Shown: in pieces, positions 1-10,882 of the stretch
Position numbering within the stretch: the stretch's first letter is position 1
Layout: each line of letters starts with the position of its first letter
Notes under the pieces: generated by a model
Seen by the model: only the letters and a program-made list of their open reading frames with translations
The model's database searches: none
What the model was told of the DNA's origin: nothing
Origin: Ophiocordyceps camponoti-saundersi (nom. inval.)
Taxonomy: Eukaryota; Ascomycota; Sordariomycetes; Hypocreales; Ophiocordycipitaceae
Reading direction: 5' to 3'
Assembly (NCBI GenBank): GCA_003339415.1
Contig: PDHQ01000013.1
Span: 296,793-360,792 of the forward strand
DNA: 64,000 nucleotides
Program-made: the position numbers and the translations under genes

Positions 1-640
1 CACTCCAACTCCCTCCCAATGCCGGACCCTGAGGAGTAACAGACCACGCGACCACACGAGCCATCGGGAAGCAAACCTCCCCCTTCACCGAGAGCGGACG
101 CGCTAACGACAGACTGATCAACGCGTCGCAATACCTCAGTCAGTTCCCATTAAAAGTCCACCACATACCAGGTACTTCAAACGTGGTACCAGACGCGCTC
201 TCTCGACTACCGTCAACCGCACCAGAGGAGAAAGACCTTAACATAGCAGGAGAGCTGGACGATATATAGCGAGACGACGCAGTGGGCGACATGATATTTC
301 ACGCCGCGGAAACATTCATCTAACTAGACCTGGAGAAACGCATCAAAAACGCCTACCTAAGCGACAAAAGATGGCAGAAAATCGTGGATCAAACCGGGGA
401 CAACCAGACACTCCCAGGACTCCCGTTCTTCTGGTCTAACGGATTGTTGTACCTCGACGAACACAATGGACGAAAGGACGACGGCGAATGGGAAGTACAA
501 AGAGTCAAAGGCCAGAAGACGATAGACGGCAAAGTCCATTTCCTCGTTGAATGGAAAGGTTGGCCATCAGAGTATAACCAATAGGTTGATATCGACGATA
601 TGACGAATGCCACACGACTCATCAACGAGTTCCAGAAGTT
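1..640 (+). mobile_element. Ty3/gypsy pol relic (RNase H tail and chromodomain)
   Basis: Broken remains of a Ty3/gypsy polyprotein. Around 127-220 the reading frame gives the classic RNase H tail (VHHIPGTSNVVPDALSRL). It is followed by in-frame stops, an integrase-leader-like stretch ending in LPFFWSNGLLYLDEHNG, and at about 480-640 a chromodomain (EWEVQRV, then HFLVEWKGWP). Chromodomains sit at the C-terminus of integrase in chromoviruses and direct insertion to heterochromatin. The integrase catalytic core that should lie between these pieces is absent, and stops interrupt every frame, so the element cannot be active. Confidence 0.8.
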
Positions 641-694
641 ATCAAGAAAGCGTAAGGGAAAAGCATATCACGTCTGCATCGCCTCCTCACTCGT

Positions 695-805
695 GCAAGC
701 CATGAGACGGATATCCAGGTAATTAAAGCCGTATCCGAGGTCTGTAAGCAGTGTCAACTTAACAGCCCGGCACCACAACGGTTCAAGTTTCGACTCGAGG
801 ACGAT
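695..805 (+). mobile_element. Integrase zinc-binding (H2C2-like) fragment
   Basis: A short frame reads VIKAVSEVCKQCQLN, which resembles the C-x2-C half of the zinc-binding N-terminal domain of gypsy integrases (V..C..CQ.NK). It lies downstream of the chromodomain, the reverse of the normal order, so it most likely belongs to a different, nested or rearranged copy. No intact ORF remains. Confidence 0.55.
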
Positions 806-829
806 AAAGACTTTAACTTCTTTTCGACT

Positions 830-1380
830 ATACCTCTTTGCTATTTTACTCGACCCACGATATAAAGATATACACTTTAAAGAAGACGGCTTTTTATATT
901 AGTATTCGACTATTAAAAGAGATGTTTTATCTCTTTTTCAAGAAGAATATAACTTGTGAGTCAAGTTGGTATTTTTTTTATCTATTTTTAGTAATTGTCT
1001 TTTAGTTATAAAGCTATGGAAACAATAGAAATGGATATAAAAAGCTCCCGGAACGTCTATTTCTAACGAGTTTAACTTTAATATACAGCAGAAAAATACG
1101 GAAAATAACGAAGAACCTATCTCTCTTCTTTAGTGTATCTTGCTAAACTCCCTTTGCAATCCCGCAAAAGGTCCGAGAAGCCGACCTCTATACTAATATC
1201 TCGAAATGCGTATATAAATTAAAGATACTAATTTCTCTAGTAAGTATTTTTTTTTATTTATCTATTTATTCAACTAATTTGTCTAGCTCTTTTTAACCGG
1301 CTTCGAAGAGTTATTATAATTTTAAAGTATAATATAGAGCCGCAAAAACTTTTTAAAGTCTTCTACTAAGAGGCCCGCCA
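830..1380. repeat. AT-rich RIP-like decay block
   Basis: The composition changes abruptly to TA-rich sequence with long A and T runs and many TAA/TAG/TTA triplets, between two transposon fragments. This is what repeat-induced point mutation (C to T in duplicated DNA) leaves behind in ascomycetes. No gene is visible. Confidence 0.7.
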
Positions 1381-1434
1381 TTTTCCATATCTTCCTGTCC
1401 GCGGAATCGGAGGCTACGCAGCAGTCGATGGACG

Positions 1435-1890
1435 TTGGAAAGTCAGCCTCACTCTTCGGGACTCGGACGGCAACGAAAAGACGCTCCTCCGTTTAAGGGG
1501 CAAGCCACGGAGGAAGAGATCAAGCGTTATCAGGCCATTGTTAGCAGCCTGATGTACGCAGCTATCATCACCAGAGCCGACATTGCGTTTGCCGTTAGAA
1601 GGCTTCCACAAGGACTTGTCAATCCCGGCCCTGATCACTTCAATTCCGCAGTACAAGTGCTGGAATTCCTCAGGGGCACTCAGGACCTCTCTATCGCCTT
1701 TGACGGCAAGGACCTATCGATCGTGGCCATGTCAGATGCCTCGTTCGGCGATAACCACGATCGCAAGAGCACAGGGGGCTACATTATCCGGGTCTTCGGG
1801 GGTGTGGTGTCCTTCAAATCCGGGAAACAAGATACGGTCACAACCTCTTTAACAGAGACTGAGTTCCTGGCCCTAATAACCCTATCACGA
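1435..1890 (+). mobile_element. Ty1/copia RT-RNase H fragment
   Basis: An open stretch translates to the C-terminal part of a copia polyprotein: YQAIVSSLMYAAIITRADIA (end of reverse transcriptase) and then the RNase H block with SDASFGDNHDRKSTGGYI and SGKQDTVTTSLTETEF. The usual final E-x-E/L continuation is lost and a stop follows at about 1918. It is a relic with no upstream RT in frame. Confidence 0.85.
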
Positions 1891-1924
1891 TCAGCCTCTT
1901 ATGCCCCCCTTGACCCCTGACTCT

Positions 1925-2640
1925 CTAGAGTTTATAGGGAGCTTGCAGAGGACCCCTCGAAAGGAGACATCAATTCCTGGGTCACTCAGTTAATCCAGGC
2001 ACAGAGGATCTGTATGAGACTAAACAGCGTTGGCTTCACGGACAAGGTCTGCGTTGAAAGCTTCGTCCACGCCCTTAGGGATCGGTATCCCTCCTTTGCT
2101 TGAATAATCACACATGGTAGCAATTCTACGGCCGGGAAGTTCCAGGTATGACTTTATTAACGCTTTCTGTAACAGCGACCTTGACGACGAGGTCTATTGC
2201 AAAGATGCCCCCTAGCTTCAGGGAACAAGGGAAGGTTTAGTCTAAGCTCAGACAGCTCGTCGGCAAGATATCGCCGACGACACACAGATTCATCAGAAGA
2301 GAGCGAGAGAGGCGCACCTTTGGAATAAGTAATAAGATGTTTCGCGTCGCTTCTCCACCAGCTCGTCTATTACCTCTTAAAAGCATATCTTGATCGGCTT
2401 AATATTAACGTCACTCATCCAGCCAGGACAAGGATGTGGAAAGGTTGGAAGAAGGACTGGAACTATTCAGGTAAACCGTACGATATATTAGCCGACAAAG
2501 CACAACTCTTTATCAGCTATTGTTCATGAATCGGAATCACAGAAGACCAATTTTACGCCTTTTTCCCTGATATTCTCAGGCAAACGACAAGTCGATTCCG
2601 CCTCCACTTCGAACAACACCCCGCCCGCGAATTGCAATGC
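1925..2640 (+). mobile_element. copia gag-like fragments
   Basis: Two stretches look like LTR-retrotransposon Gag. About 1935-2105 reads LYRELAEDPSKGDINSWVTQ and then a LNSVGFTDK-type helix. About 2430-2560 reads WNYSGKPYDILADKAQLFI. Stops separate them. The second shares the pattern (S/T)G(K/E)PYD(I/L)L with another fragment near 5780, so at least two related copies contributed. Confidence 0.6.
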
Positions 2641-2749
2641 GTGTTCCCAGGAACCTTTCGACCGACGATGCCTTTATGACACAGAAGGAGAAGGATAATA
2701 TGGCGTTGTCCCTCCAGCTCCGTGCTGAAGGCAAGATCACGACCCCCGG

Positions 2750-3240
2750 ATAACCCTTCGAAGCATCCGATGCCCAGGATATTAACGACCTCGTCGGCCG
2801 TGGCGTCTTCTCGTCTGAAAAATATAACACCGAACAGTACCGCGGCGTGCGTGTCTTCCGTGCCCGCATGGTACGGGAAATTAAAGGTACAGGGACGGAC
2901 TGCCCGTACGAGAAATCCCGTCTCATTATCGCCGGACACAGCGACAAGGGCAAAGACGCTATTCTCACCCAGTCCCTACCGATTCAGCGCGTTAGCCAAC
3001 GTCTAGTTCTTGCTCTCGCCCCTACCGGTCTCTAGTCCGGTTTTGAACTGGCCCTCCGAGATATCACCCAGGCGTACCCTCAATCTCGGTCCGACCTCGA
3101 AAGGACTATCATCGCCACTCTGCCACCGGAGATGAAAGACCAGTACCCCGAGAACACTGATCAGTGTCGGTTGGGCATCCTTTCCAAGCCGAATAGGAGG
3201 CTGGCGTCGCGTGTTGTTCCCATCGTGACAGATGAACATT
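2750..3240 (+). mobile_element. copia reverse transcriptase N-terminal fragment
   Basis: The frame starting near 2755 reads GRGVFSSEKYNTEQYRGVR and then ARMVREIKGTGT, YEKSRLIIAGHSDKGKDAIL and IQRVSQRLVLALAPT, the conserved start of copia RT. It continues past a stop at 3033 with LALRDITQAYPQSRSDLERT. Stops and frameshifts make it non-functional. Confidence 0.8.
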
Positions 3241-3539
3241 GAGAACCAGAAGCACATACCTTTAGTAACAGTGATCTCTGTCAACTCCCGTGCGCGCACC
3301 ACCAAGGCCAACCGACACTCACGGATAGGGCACAAGACTATTACCTTTACTTTATCGGTACTGATAAACGCTGGGACGAGACAACACTGATTAGTGGTTG
3401 CACTGGTCAACAGTCAACTACAGATTAGCAAGAGTGAAGAGAGGCCAGTCGTACGATTCGAACCGAAGAGCTGTATTGGCCCGGTATCGTGCGAAAGACG
3501 TGCTACCCCCTATCCCTCCCACAGTCCGATGATTAAAAT

Positions 3540-3725
3540 GGAGAAACGTCCCACTACGAGGAAGCACCAGGACTGGCTTGAGGATCTGGAAGATGCGTTC
3601 CTAGCGGCACCAAGAAGGTACCGTAAGGATAAAAACAAGATCCTAAAAGCCCTCGATAATATGCACTCTGACCTCCGCACATATTCCCCCCCTGACGTAC
3701 AATGTGGCTTGCGGCAGGCCTGAGA
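3540..3725 (+). mobile_element. Gag-like fragment
   Basis: A short frame reads HQDWLEDLEDAFLAAPRRYR, then KNKILKALDNMHSDLRTY, which resembles the helical capsid region of fungal LTR-retrotransposon Gag proteins. It lies between two RT fragments and is cut by a stop. Assignment to gypsy or copia is uncertain. Confidence 0.45.
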
Positions 3726-3839
3726 AAGAGGAATAGCACGAGGCTATGAAGAGTGCATGTGGCTAAAATAATCTTCGCAACTGCCTTATAGGCTAGGGTC
3801 GTTATGTGCGGCAACGAGCAACCCCCTAACGACTTGTCT

Positions 3840-4275
3840 ATATACGCTTTGCACCCTTGCTCAAGGGGTATGACCCTGGCCAGTCGAGACATCACACAGG
3901 CCTATTCACAATCCACGACCCCGTTGTCGCGTACCATACTCGTGAAACTGCCCGACGGATTGGAGAGACGGTACCCGAAGCACACCATCATCAGAGTTAT
4001 CCGTCCTCTTTATAGGATCGCCGAAGCCGGTGTCTATTGGTTCCATACGTACCAAAACCACCATCTAGAGAGACTAGACATGGTCACGTTTTAACCTATG
4101 ACGCCTGCCTTCTGGTCTCGTCTAAAGACCCTGCGTCCTTCGGTCTTATCGGCTTGCAAACGGATGACACGCTCATACTTGGCACCGACGCATTTATGAC
4201 AAAGGAGGAGAATGCGCTCGGCGTCGCAGGCTTCAAGTCCAAGCCTGAGACGGTGCTTCCAGAGGGCGCATCGTA
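3840..4275 (+). mobile_element. copia reverse transcriptase palm fragment
   Basis: A second, diverged copia RT copy. It reads MTLASRDITQAYSQS, ILVKLPDG and IIRVIRPLYRIAEAGVYW. A shift of frame near 4090 is needed to continue into LTYDACLLV and GLQTDDTLILGTDAF, where TDD corresponds to the catalytic xxDD of copia RT. The need for a frameshift and the stop at 4094 show that it is dead. Confidence 0.8.
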
Positions 4276-4344
4276 GTCGCTTGTTCAGCCTCTCGCAGTC
4301 TTTCTTTTCTGGAGACTGACGTTGCGCGGCGACAGAGAGGTCAT

Positions 4345-4740
4345 ATGCGGCTTCCGGTTGACAAATCGAAGCAATATACGCACATGGTTCGCGACGCTCT
4401 GTCTATGAGAAACGGACCTGATGTCTCCGATGTTTTGAAACTGCCCATCAACAGCCAAGTCCGCGTATGGAGGGAACCTGGCAAATGGACCGGCCCATAT
4501 ACTCTACTCGCGATCGCCGGTCATGACATTACTGTCGACCTCCCTCACGGACCAAGGACCTTTCGTTCAACATGTGTTCGGCCGTTCTCTTCACCTCCGC
4601 ACCAAGGCCCCGAATCGAGGCGACAAGACAGACGATTCAGAACACAGGCCTATTTTCTGTCGACTTCTATACGTATAGAGTGCCTAAGTAACCGAACGGC
4701 AACTATAGCTATTACCCTTCAAGACGCTCGACAAAGGGAA
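4345..4740 (+). mobile_element. Integrase C-terminal fragment
   Basis: The frame reads LPINSQVRVWREPGKWTGPY and then LLAIAGHDITVDLPHGPRTF, the SH3-like C-terminal DNA-binding domain found at the end of retroviral-type integrases in fungal LTR elements. An AT-rich decay stretch (4740-4850) follows it directly. Confidence 0.6.
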
Positions 4741-4880
4741 AATTAAAACCCCTTACGACTTCCATATATACCTTGAAGGTTATTTTAACCCCTAACTAAT
4801 AAACGAATCATCTCTGGATTTCTTCTCTCAACTACTCCCTCAACTTCGGGCAAGACCAGATAGGCTAGACCGACAAGCGG

Positions 4881-5290
4881 TTGCTCATATTATTAACCTT
4901 CCAGTGCTACATCAACAGAGCACTAGGAACCTTGGTCGACACGATCTGTGTCGTCTACCTAGATGATATCCTGATCTATTCTGAAACGATGGAAGATCAC
5001 ACACGACACCTCCGCGAAATCCTAGCGAAACTCCGGGAAGCCGATTTCTACGCTAACATTGCCAAATGCGTATCCTACCATGAGTCGGTCGAGTTCCTTG
5101 GACATATCGTGGGTATACGTGGTGTCTCTATAGACTCTAAAAGGATATAAGCAGTTGCGGACTGGGAAGAACCATATTCGTTTTATAACCTTTAAGTCTT
5201 CCTCGGATTCTACAATTACTACCGACGCTTTATCCCACGGTATTCGGGTATTGACTTAGTAGCACGAGATGCGCTTGAAGTATTTTAACG
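4881..5290 (+). mobile_element. Ty3/gypsy reverse transcriptase fragment with YLDD
   Basis: The open stretch contains the gypsy RT palm: INRALGTLVDTICVVYLDDI, with the intact catalytic YLDD, then HLREILAKLREADFYANIAK and VEFLGHIV. After a stop at 5148-5150 the same frame continues with FLGFYNYYRRFIPRYSGI, the connection/thumb motif. Catalytic residues survive but the frame is broken. Confidence 0.85.
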
Positions 5291-5439
5291 ATACTCTTAT
5301 AACGTTGAATTAAGACTTGGAAACCTCCTCTTTCGAAGAATACGCGATGATGACTCGGCGAAACGACAATTCGGGGTCGTATCGCCGCAAGGACTGACTC
5401 GGACAAGCCTTACCGCCGGACGGAAGGCCAACGAAACCC

Positions 5440-6060
5440 GTCAGACAAGAAACGGGAAAACCCAACCATCACTTGCTCCCACTGCAAAAGGAAGCCGACT
5501 GGTGGTCAAAGTATCCGGAAAAGGCCAAAACTAAACGAACCCAAACCGATACGCCCCCGAACACGAACAAGGGTCCAAAAAACCCCAAGACGTCAGCGTG
5601 AAAGTCCCTTCCTCTGGCGTCTTTTACGGAAGAAAGTTTTGAGATTTCCCTTACAACTCGGTTTTACAAGAGATTCCACCATTTGCAGCATACACAGAGC
5701 TGCCGCCAACCGCTTTCTCCAACGACAACGTTAGCACGCGGTTCACAAAAGTATGGGATAAATCCACGCTCTATACCGGAGAACCATACGATCTTCTGGA
5801 CGACAAGGTCCGGATCATGATGAATACCTGTTATACGTTAGAGATTCATCCCTCCTGCTTCCTTGCTAATCGGCGGTTAGTTCCATCCCCTTAACAACCA
5901 TGTTTAAAATTCAGGGGTATTAGTTAGCCTATGAGGACCCCTGAGTTGATAACAAACGGGAAGCCTATCATCTTCTTCTACGTTGACAATTTTGTGGCCC
6001 TCTTCAGGGAGACCATCTGTCAATTCATAAAAGAAAACTAAGCATCTGGGGCAACTACGC
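5440..6060 (+). mobile_element. Gag and RT fragments of a copia-type element
   Basis: Three weak pieces occur in order: a zinc-knuckle-like C-x2-C stretch (NPTITCSHCKRKP, about 5460-5500), a Gag stretch (TGEPYDLLDDKVRIMMNTC, about 5780-5840), and an RT palm piece reading KPIIFFYVDNFVALF (about 5960-6005). In the last, copia YVDD has become YVDN. All frames carry stops. Confidence 0.5.
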
Positions 6061-6119
6061 TGTTTCCTCAACGTCGAGGTTATCCGGGAGTCTCCCCAAA
6101 CCTCTTCGACTTTCCTCTG

Positions 6120-6360
6120 TACAGGCGCTTAAACACTATAAGCACATGGACAACTCTTCATATATATATTTATAAAGGATGCGTTGTGCATCCTTGACTT
6201 CTATATCAACATAGTTATGCTTACTTCTTTGCAGATACGATCCCAAGGCTCATATCGGCATTTCTAACAGATAGTCGGTTATACCCGTTTCTTGTTACTA
6301 TTCATAACCGCTCGTCTCCATATACTCTTTCAACATAGACATACGTCGTAGCACAACATC
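6120..6360. repeat. AT-rich decay block at transposon edge
   Basis: TA-rich sequence with runs such as ATATATATATTTATAAA closes the transposon graveyard. From about 6360 the composition returns to that of normal intergenic DNA. Confidence 0.5.
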
Positions 6361-6907
6361 TGAGCCGTGAGTATGACAAAACTGCATGTTCATCCCATAA
6401 ACTGTACGAGGTGTGGTAGCACGACTTTCAGCTTTCCGGAATAGGAGGTTTCGGTTTCAGCCACTGACAAATATCCATCAAGCTCAGTGCCTCCCGGTCA
6501 CCGAGACTGTACAGGCAAAAGAAAAGAGTCAACGACTCGGGCTTCGTAGAGCAAACACGAGGGCTGTGGTCCCCCCCCCCGGTAAGCCGCACCTGACGCA
6601 TGTGATGACCAACAGCGAAGACTCGAGAGCCAACTGCCGATGGCTGAGCCAACATGACGAGCCCCAATAAGCTATTCCACAGCTCTGTTTCCGCCAAGCG
6701 GGATGCCATCACTAAGCCGGTCGTTTAACTGATGCCAAGTACGGCGTGGCACGAGGCGTGTTAGTCTGACGCCCCCAAAGCTGAGTCTCGGCTGACTTTT
6801 TACCGGTGACGACTCAGCCTGAACACACACTCTCAGCCTTATAGATATAACAAACGGATGGCTGATGTTGCTTCCGTGGCTTTTCTCTCGGTAAAACGTC
6901 GAGAAAG
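6361..6907. other. Intergenic region upstream of the FAD oxidase
   Basis: About 550 bases with no convincing gene. It carries a C10 run near 6570 and a TA-containing stretch (TTATAGATATAA) at about 6838-6850, some 60 bases before the ATG of the oxidase. This is presumably its promoter and 5' leader. Confidence 0.4.
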
Positions 6908-9268
6908 ATGCCTACTGCCGTCACTCCGTCCTCTGCACCGGCTCTTCTGGAGCGGGACGCCATCTTGAAGCAAATCTTGGACCATATAGGAGACTTTGCC
7001 GATCGGTTCGACAAGGTTGACTACGATGCCTTGAAAGAGGATGTCCTCGTCCCCGTCCTTGAGGGTCATTTCGATCCAGAGGTTCAGATTCGAGGCTTTC
7101 TCAAGACCTTTCAGCACACGGTCACCTTTAAAAAGGCGCTGTCAAGCATCGACAATGCACAAATCAGGGCCGAAGTCGAGAAATTCGTTGCTGGAAAGTC
7201 GACAAAGGAGGTTACGGACGGTCATGGATTCAATCTCGCTGCCTTGCCCAGCGGCCCGGTTAAGCACCACTTCTCTCTCCTGGACACGCTCAAGAAGATC
7301 GTCTTGACCGGCTTGGATCTCAGACAAGAGATTCACAACCTCTTCCAGGGAGAGTTCTTCGACCGCCATTTCAAGGACCTGCCTATCGTCTACGAGGACG
7401 GCGCTGAGACGAAAGTCATGGAAGTCTACTCCAACGTTCCATTCGAGAACTGGGGGTTATCCGTTCAGAACACGCCCAACTTCACCTTCTTGCCGAGCAC
7501 TGTCGTCGGTCTGCAGAATCTAGTCAAGTACGCAAAGGAGAACAACTATCGAGTCCGATGTGCTGGCTATCGTCACTCGTGGAGCCCGGCTTTCTCTCAG
7601 GAGAGTCAGATACTGGTGTCGTTCGTTGACCTTGATACTGTCACTACGCTGCCGGATCCGATGAGCATCACCGGCGGTGACTACACCGGCCAGGACGTCC
7701 CTGAGCTCAAGACGATAGAGTTGAAAGAGGCGAGATCGGATGGGAGACGACTTTGTAGGATCGGTGCCGCGGTGACGAATGAGGAGTTTCGGAGGTGGTC
7801 GGTTGCTCACAACTCATACGCCTTGCCGGTTAATGTCATCATGGTTGAGACGACGTTTGGTGGTGTGAATGCGCCCATCTGTCACGGAGCCGGACTACGC
7901 CATAAGACTATATCGGACTACGTCCGTAAGATTGAGTACGTGGATTGTAACGGGAAGCTTCAGGTTGTGGACGACAGCGATCAGATCCGTGCCGCTGCTG
8001 GCAGCTGTAAGTCATCGTCGTCTTCTTCTTCTTCTTCTTTCTACTTACTCACTGGCTCAACTCGGGTGACTGACTCAACTAACACTTTACCAGTCGGACT
8101 CTTGGGCATCATCACACACATCACTTTCGAGCTGGACTCTATTCAGTACGCCATCCTGGAGCCGAGAAAGGTCGACGTCGGTCTCGCCATCCCACCACTT
8201 CGCAAAGACAACGTCCCAGAGGCTCTCCGCGGATCCTGGTACTCCGCTCCAGATGTCGACCAGCAGCTGGCGAGCGCCACCGTCGAGTTCAAGAAGCGGG
8301 CTCTAAACGACTACTATAGCGAATGGTTCTGGTTCCCGTACCAGCAAAAGGTCTGGGTCAACACGTGGAATCCGACCACTGACTCGACAGACGTCGTGTC
8401 GTATCCCGACGATGCCAAGGTCTTTCTCCAATGGGTGGAGGGATGGATTGGAGGAGTCATGACTTCGTCTCCTCTCTTTAACGCCATCCCTGGTTACTGG
8501 CAGGCTCAGCTACTGGCAACTATGGGGATGGCAAGTTTACCGCCGACCAAGGGCGAAGAGGAGAAACCCAAGTACAAGACCAGCATGATGAACGCGGTAA
8601 GCAGTAGAAGAAGAAGACACGAAGAGAAAGAGAGAGAGAGAGAGAGAGACAGAGACAGAAACCGTCACTGACATTTTTTACCGCAGCTTCATTTCCGCCG
8701 GGGCATCCAGAACATGCGAGTTCGAGATCTCGAATTCCAGATCCCTCTCCCCCCCTCAGCCGAGGATCCAACCAAGCCAGACATGAGTCTCGTCCAGCGC
8801 GCATGGTGGGACATAATCAACCTCGTCTACGCAACCAGCAACCGAGCAGACGACCGGTCCTCGCCCATGCGTCTGGCGCTCGAGCTTCGCATAATGGGAG
8901 GCAGCGACGTGATCCTAGCGCCGCAGCACGGCAACCTCGGCACCGCCAGCATCGAAGTTCTCACCGTGCCCGACACCGTCGCCGACGGCGAGTGGAAGGA
9001 GTTTCTGCAAAACGTCGCCGACATCTGGATGGGTTACGGCTCGCCTGCTCAGTTGAACGTCCGACCGCACTGGGCGAAAGAGTGGGATGGGCTGCGTTTC
9101 CATGACCGAGACGCGAGAGACTATCTCCGGAACGTCGCCTGTAAGAGTCAGTTTGAGGAGTTTAGGCGTGTCGTTGACGGGATTGGTGCGCGGCAGGGTT
9201 GGACGTGGGATGAGATGAAGGCTCGGTTTTCGAATCAGCTGCTTGATGAGCTTTTCTCGGCCGTTTGA
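6908..9268 (+). CDS. FAD-linked (PCMH-type) oxidase, ALO/gulonolactone oxidase-like
   Basis: Probable flavoprotein oxidase of the VAO family that oxidises an alcohol, lactone or similar substrate using O2. Exons 6908-8006, 8094-8596 and 8687-9268 give about 727 residues. The FAD domain contains GYRHSW (His about residue 223), which matches the site of covalent 8-alpha-N-histidyl FAD attachment, then TFGGVNAPICHGAGLRH, and after the first splice the re-formed GSFGLLGIITH. The C-terminus carries VRPHWAKEW, typical of the D-arabinono-1,4-lactone oxidase domain. Splicing is supported by GTAAGT/CAG and GTAAGC/GCAG ends and by restoration of GSFG; both introns hold microsatellites (TCT and GA). A roughly 170-residue helical N-terminal extension precedes the FAD domain, making the protein longer than ordinary ALO (about 530). 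As the first gene of the terpenoid cluster it is likely a tailoring oxidase; its substrate is unknown. Confidence 0.8.
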
Positions 9269-10314
9269 GGAGAGAGGGAGTAGAGAGTGTGTAAAGTACT
9301 GGATGAGAATGTCGGTATCATCGCTGATGTCATCTCTGATACCGTGGCTGTTGAATAGGTATCGGCCGAAAGAGAAGCTGGAGTTGAGAAGTACTGAAGA
9401 CTATAGTTGGTATCAGTAAGTCAGTAACTCAGTAAAGTCTCTGAAATGATGATTCCAGACCCGCTTATACCGATGATATAAATAGAAGTTTCATCTCGTA
9501 TCGCCCCTTGAAGCCTCCAGACTGAGGCTTGGGTTATGGAAAGATGACGTTACGTGTAGGCAGGCTGTTTCAAAACGAACAGGGCTGACAGTGGGAATCT
9601 GTTATTTTGAAGCCTGAATGCTACTCTTATGGTTGATAGAAGGTAGAGTTGCACGCCGGCGAGGCCACGAGACCTATATCAGCATCCGGGCCTCGGCCCC
9701 GCGATGGTCAGGCGGTCGATTCCGTATCGGCCGTAACCCAGAGCGCGCCTCCATAAGGGGAAACGAGAAGGGAACTATCTATCCGCTTGATAGGATTACG
9801 GATGAGCTATAAATGTATACTGATAGTTGATGTTGTCCTCGGGAAAGTCTCTGCATACTATAGTACCTAGGTATGTATGGATGAATACGTGTGTACGTAT
9901 AGCAGGATAGGTAAACATAGTGAAGAAGAAGACATCTGCCAAGGATAGTAAGTATGTCGATGCTTTTTTGCGTGGGACTTTTCCTCCGACTCGTGTTACG
10001 AGATGGCATCAGTGCCGGCAGATGACGAGATCGGCGAACCCGAAAAGTCGGTCGTCATGATAACAACGTGATCAACGACCATGACGTCTGAATCAAAGTA
10101 AAGCAAAAGGAGAGGAGATTGATACGATCATTACATGGTAACTACCTATACTATACAGTATACTATGACGGTAGGTAGGTATGGGAGAGGTCAACCGGAG
10201 CGGCTCGGCCCCACCCCGGAGTCCTTCCCTCCGCGACCCGGCCCCACAAGGCGGGCAGCACCTGGCTTGGCTTGACCGCGCCCAAGCTTCCAGTTGGTAG
10301 GAGTTGAGAGCTGG

Positions 10315-10322
10315 TATAAATA
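10315..10322 (+). promoter_or_regulatory. TATA box of the secreted-peptide gene
   Basis: TATAAATA lies 140 bases before the proposed ATG at 10462, with a long pyrimidine (CT) tract between, a common arrangement in strong fungal promoters. Confidence 0.45.
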
Positions 10323-10370
10323 GATGAAGATGTTTGCTGATTTCTCTCGTCACTTCACCATCTTTGCCTA

Positions 10371-10392
10371 CTCTCTCTGTCTCTCACTCTCC

Positions 10393-10441
<49 letters not shown>

Positions 10442-10449
10442 CATATATC
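10371..10449 (+). repeat. CT / TA microsatellite in a 5' leader
   Basis: An imperfect (CT)n tract of about 50 bases passes directly into (TA)n of about 20 bases, just before the start codon of the cysteine-rich peptide gene. It lies in the presumed 5' leader and could vary in length between strains. Confidence 0.85.
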
Positions 10450-10461
10450 TTACGAGCCATC

Positions 10462-10882
10462 ATGCGTGTCCTCCATCGAGATATCACGACGATAGTCATC
10501 ACCTGCATGATGCTGGCAACGTCAACCCTAGGTACATATTCTCATCCCCCTCCTTGGCCGTCGATTGCTCTCGTCTAATCTTCTTCAGCCTGTCGTACCT
10601 CTTACGAGTGCCCCAGAGGAATGATCTGCGACCAACAAAGATTATCTCGTACCTTTAGAACATGCATCTAGGCTTACAGCGGTACATACAACAGCCACGG
10701 CGTTTACATCTACTTTTCTTTCGATCTCAACCTCTTTACACTGTTTCTCTCTTTTTCTTCATAATTCGGCAGCTTGTACGGATACAGTCTTCTTTTCTCG
10801 TTGCTTCTTTGGGTGTTTGTTGGGCGTTCCATCTATAGACGGCGGGTTCGACTACGACAACTGCAGGGAAACATGCTTCTAG
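10462..10882 (+). CDS. Small secreted cysteine-rich protein (three exons)
   Basis: I do not recognise the family. Exons 10462-10531, 10589-10648 and 10773-10882 join in frame to 79 residues. Residues 1-24 form a signal peptide (basic start, hydrophobic TTIVITCMMLATS, likely cleavage after STLA). The mature part of 55 residues holds eight cysteines spaced C-x5-C-x5-C-x7-C-x8-C-x3-C-x15-C-x3-C, ending TCF and stop. Support for splicing: both donors are GTAC-type (GTACAT, GTACCT), acceptors are TTCAG and GGCAG, the first intron has a TCTAATC branch point, and all three exons stay in phase only in this combination. If the second intron were retained, a 50-residue form with four mature cysteines would result (stop at 10669-10671). 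The size, signal and cysteine content resemble secreted effector or antimicrobial-type peptides. Its place between oxidase and P450 of a metabolite cluster is unusual. Confidence 0.6.

Larger units (their letters stand above)
9269..10461. other. Intergenic region of the cluster
   Basis: About 1.2 kb with no supportable gene. It contains stretches of CATA/TAGGTA simple sequence, a GC-rich block at about 10190-10290 with repeated CCCGG/CGGCCCC words, and then the TATA box and CT tract of the next gene. Confidence 0.4.

Noticed and set aside
1..6900. Search for intact LTRs or an active retrotransposon
   Set aside because: All coding fragments carry stops or frameshifts and I could not see a matching pair of long terminal repeats by eye.
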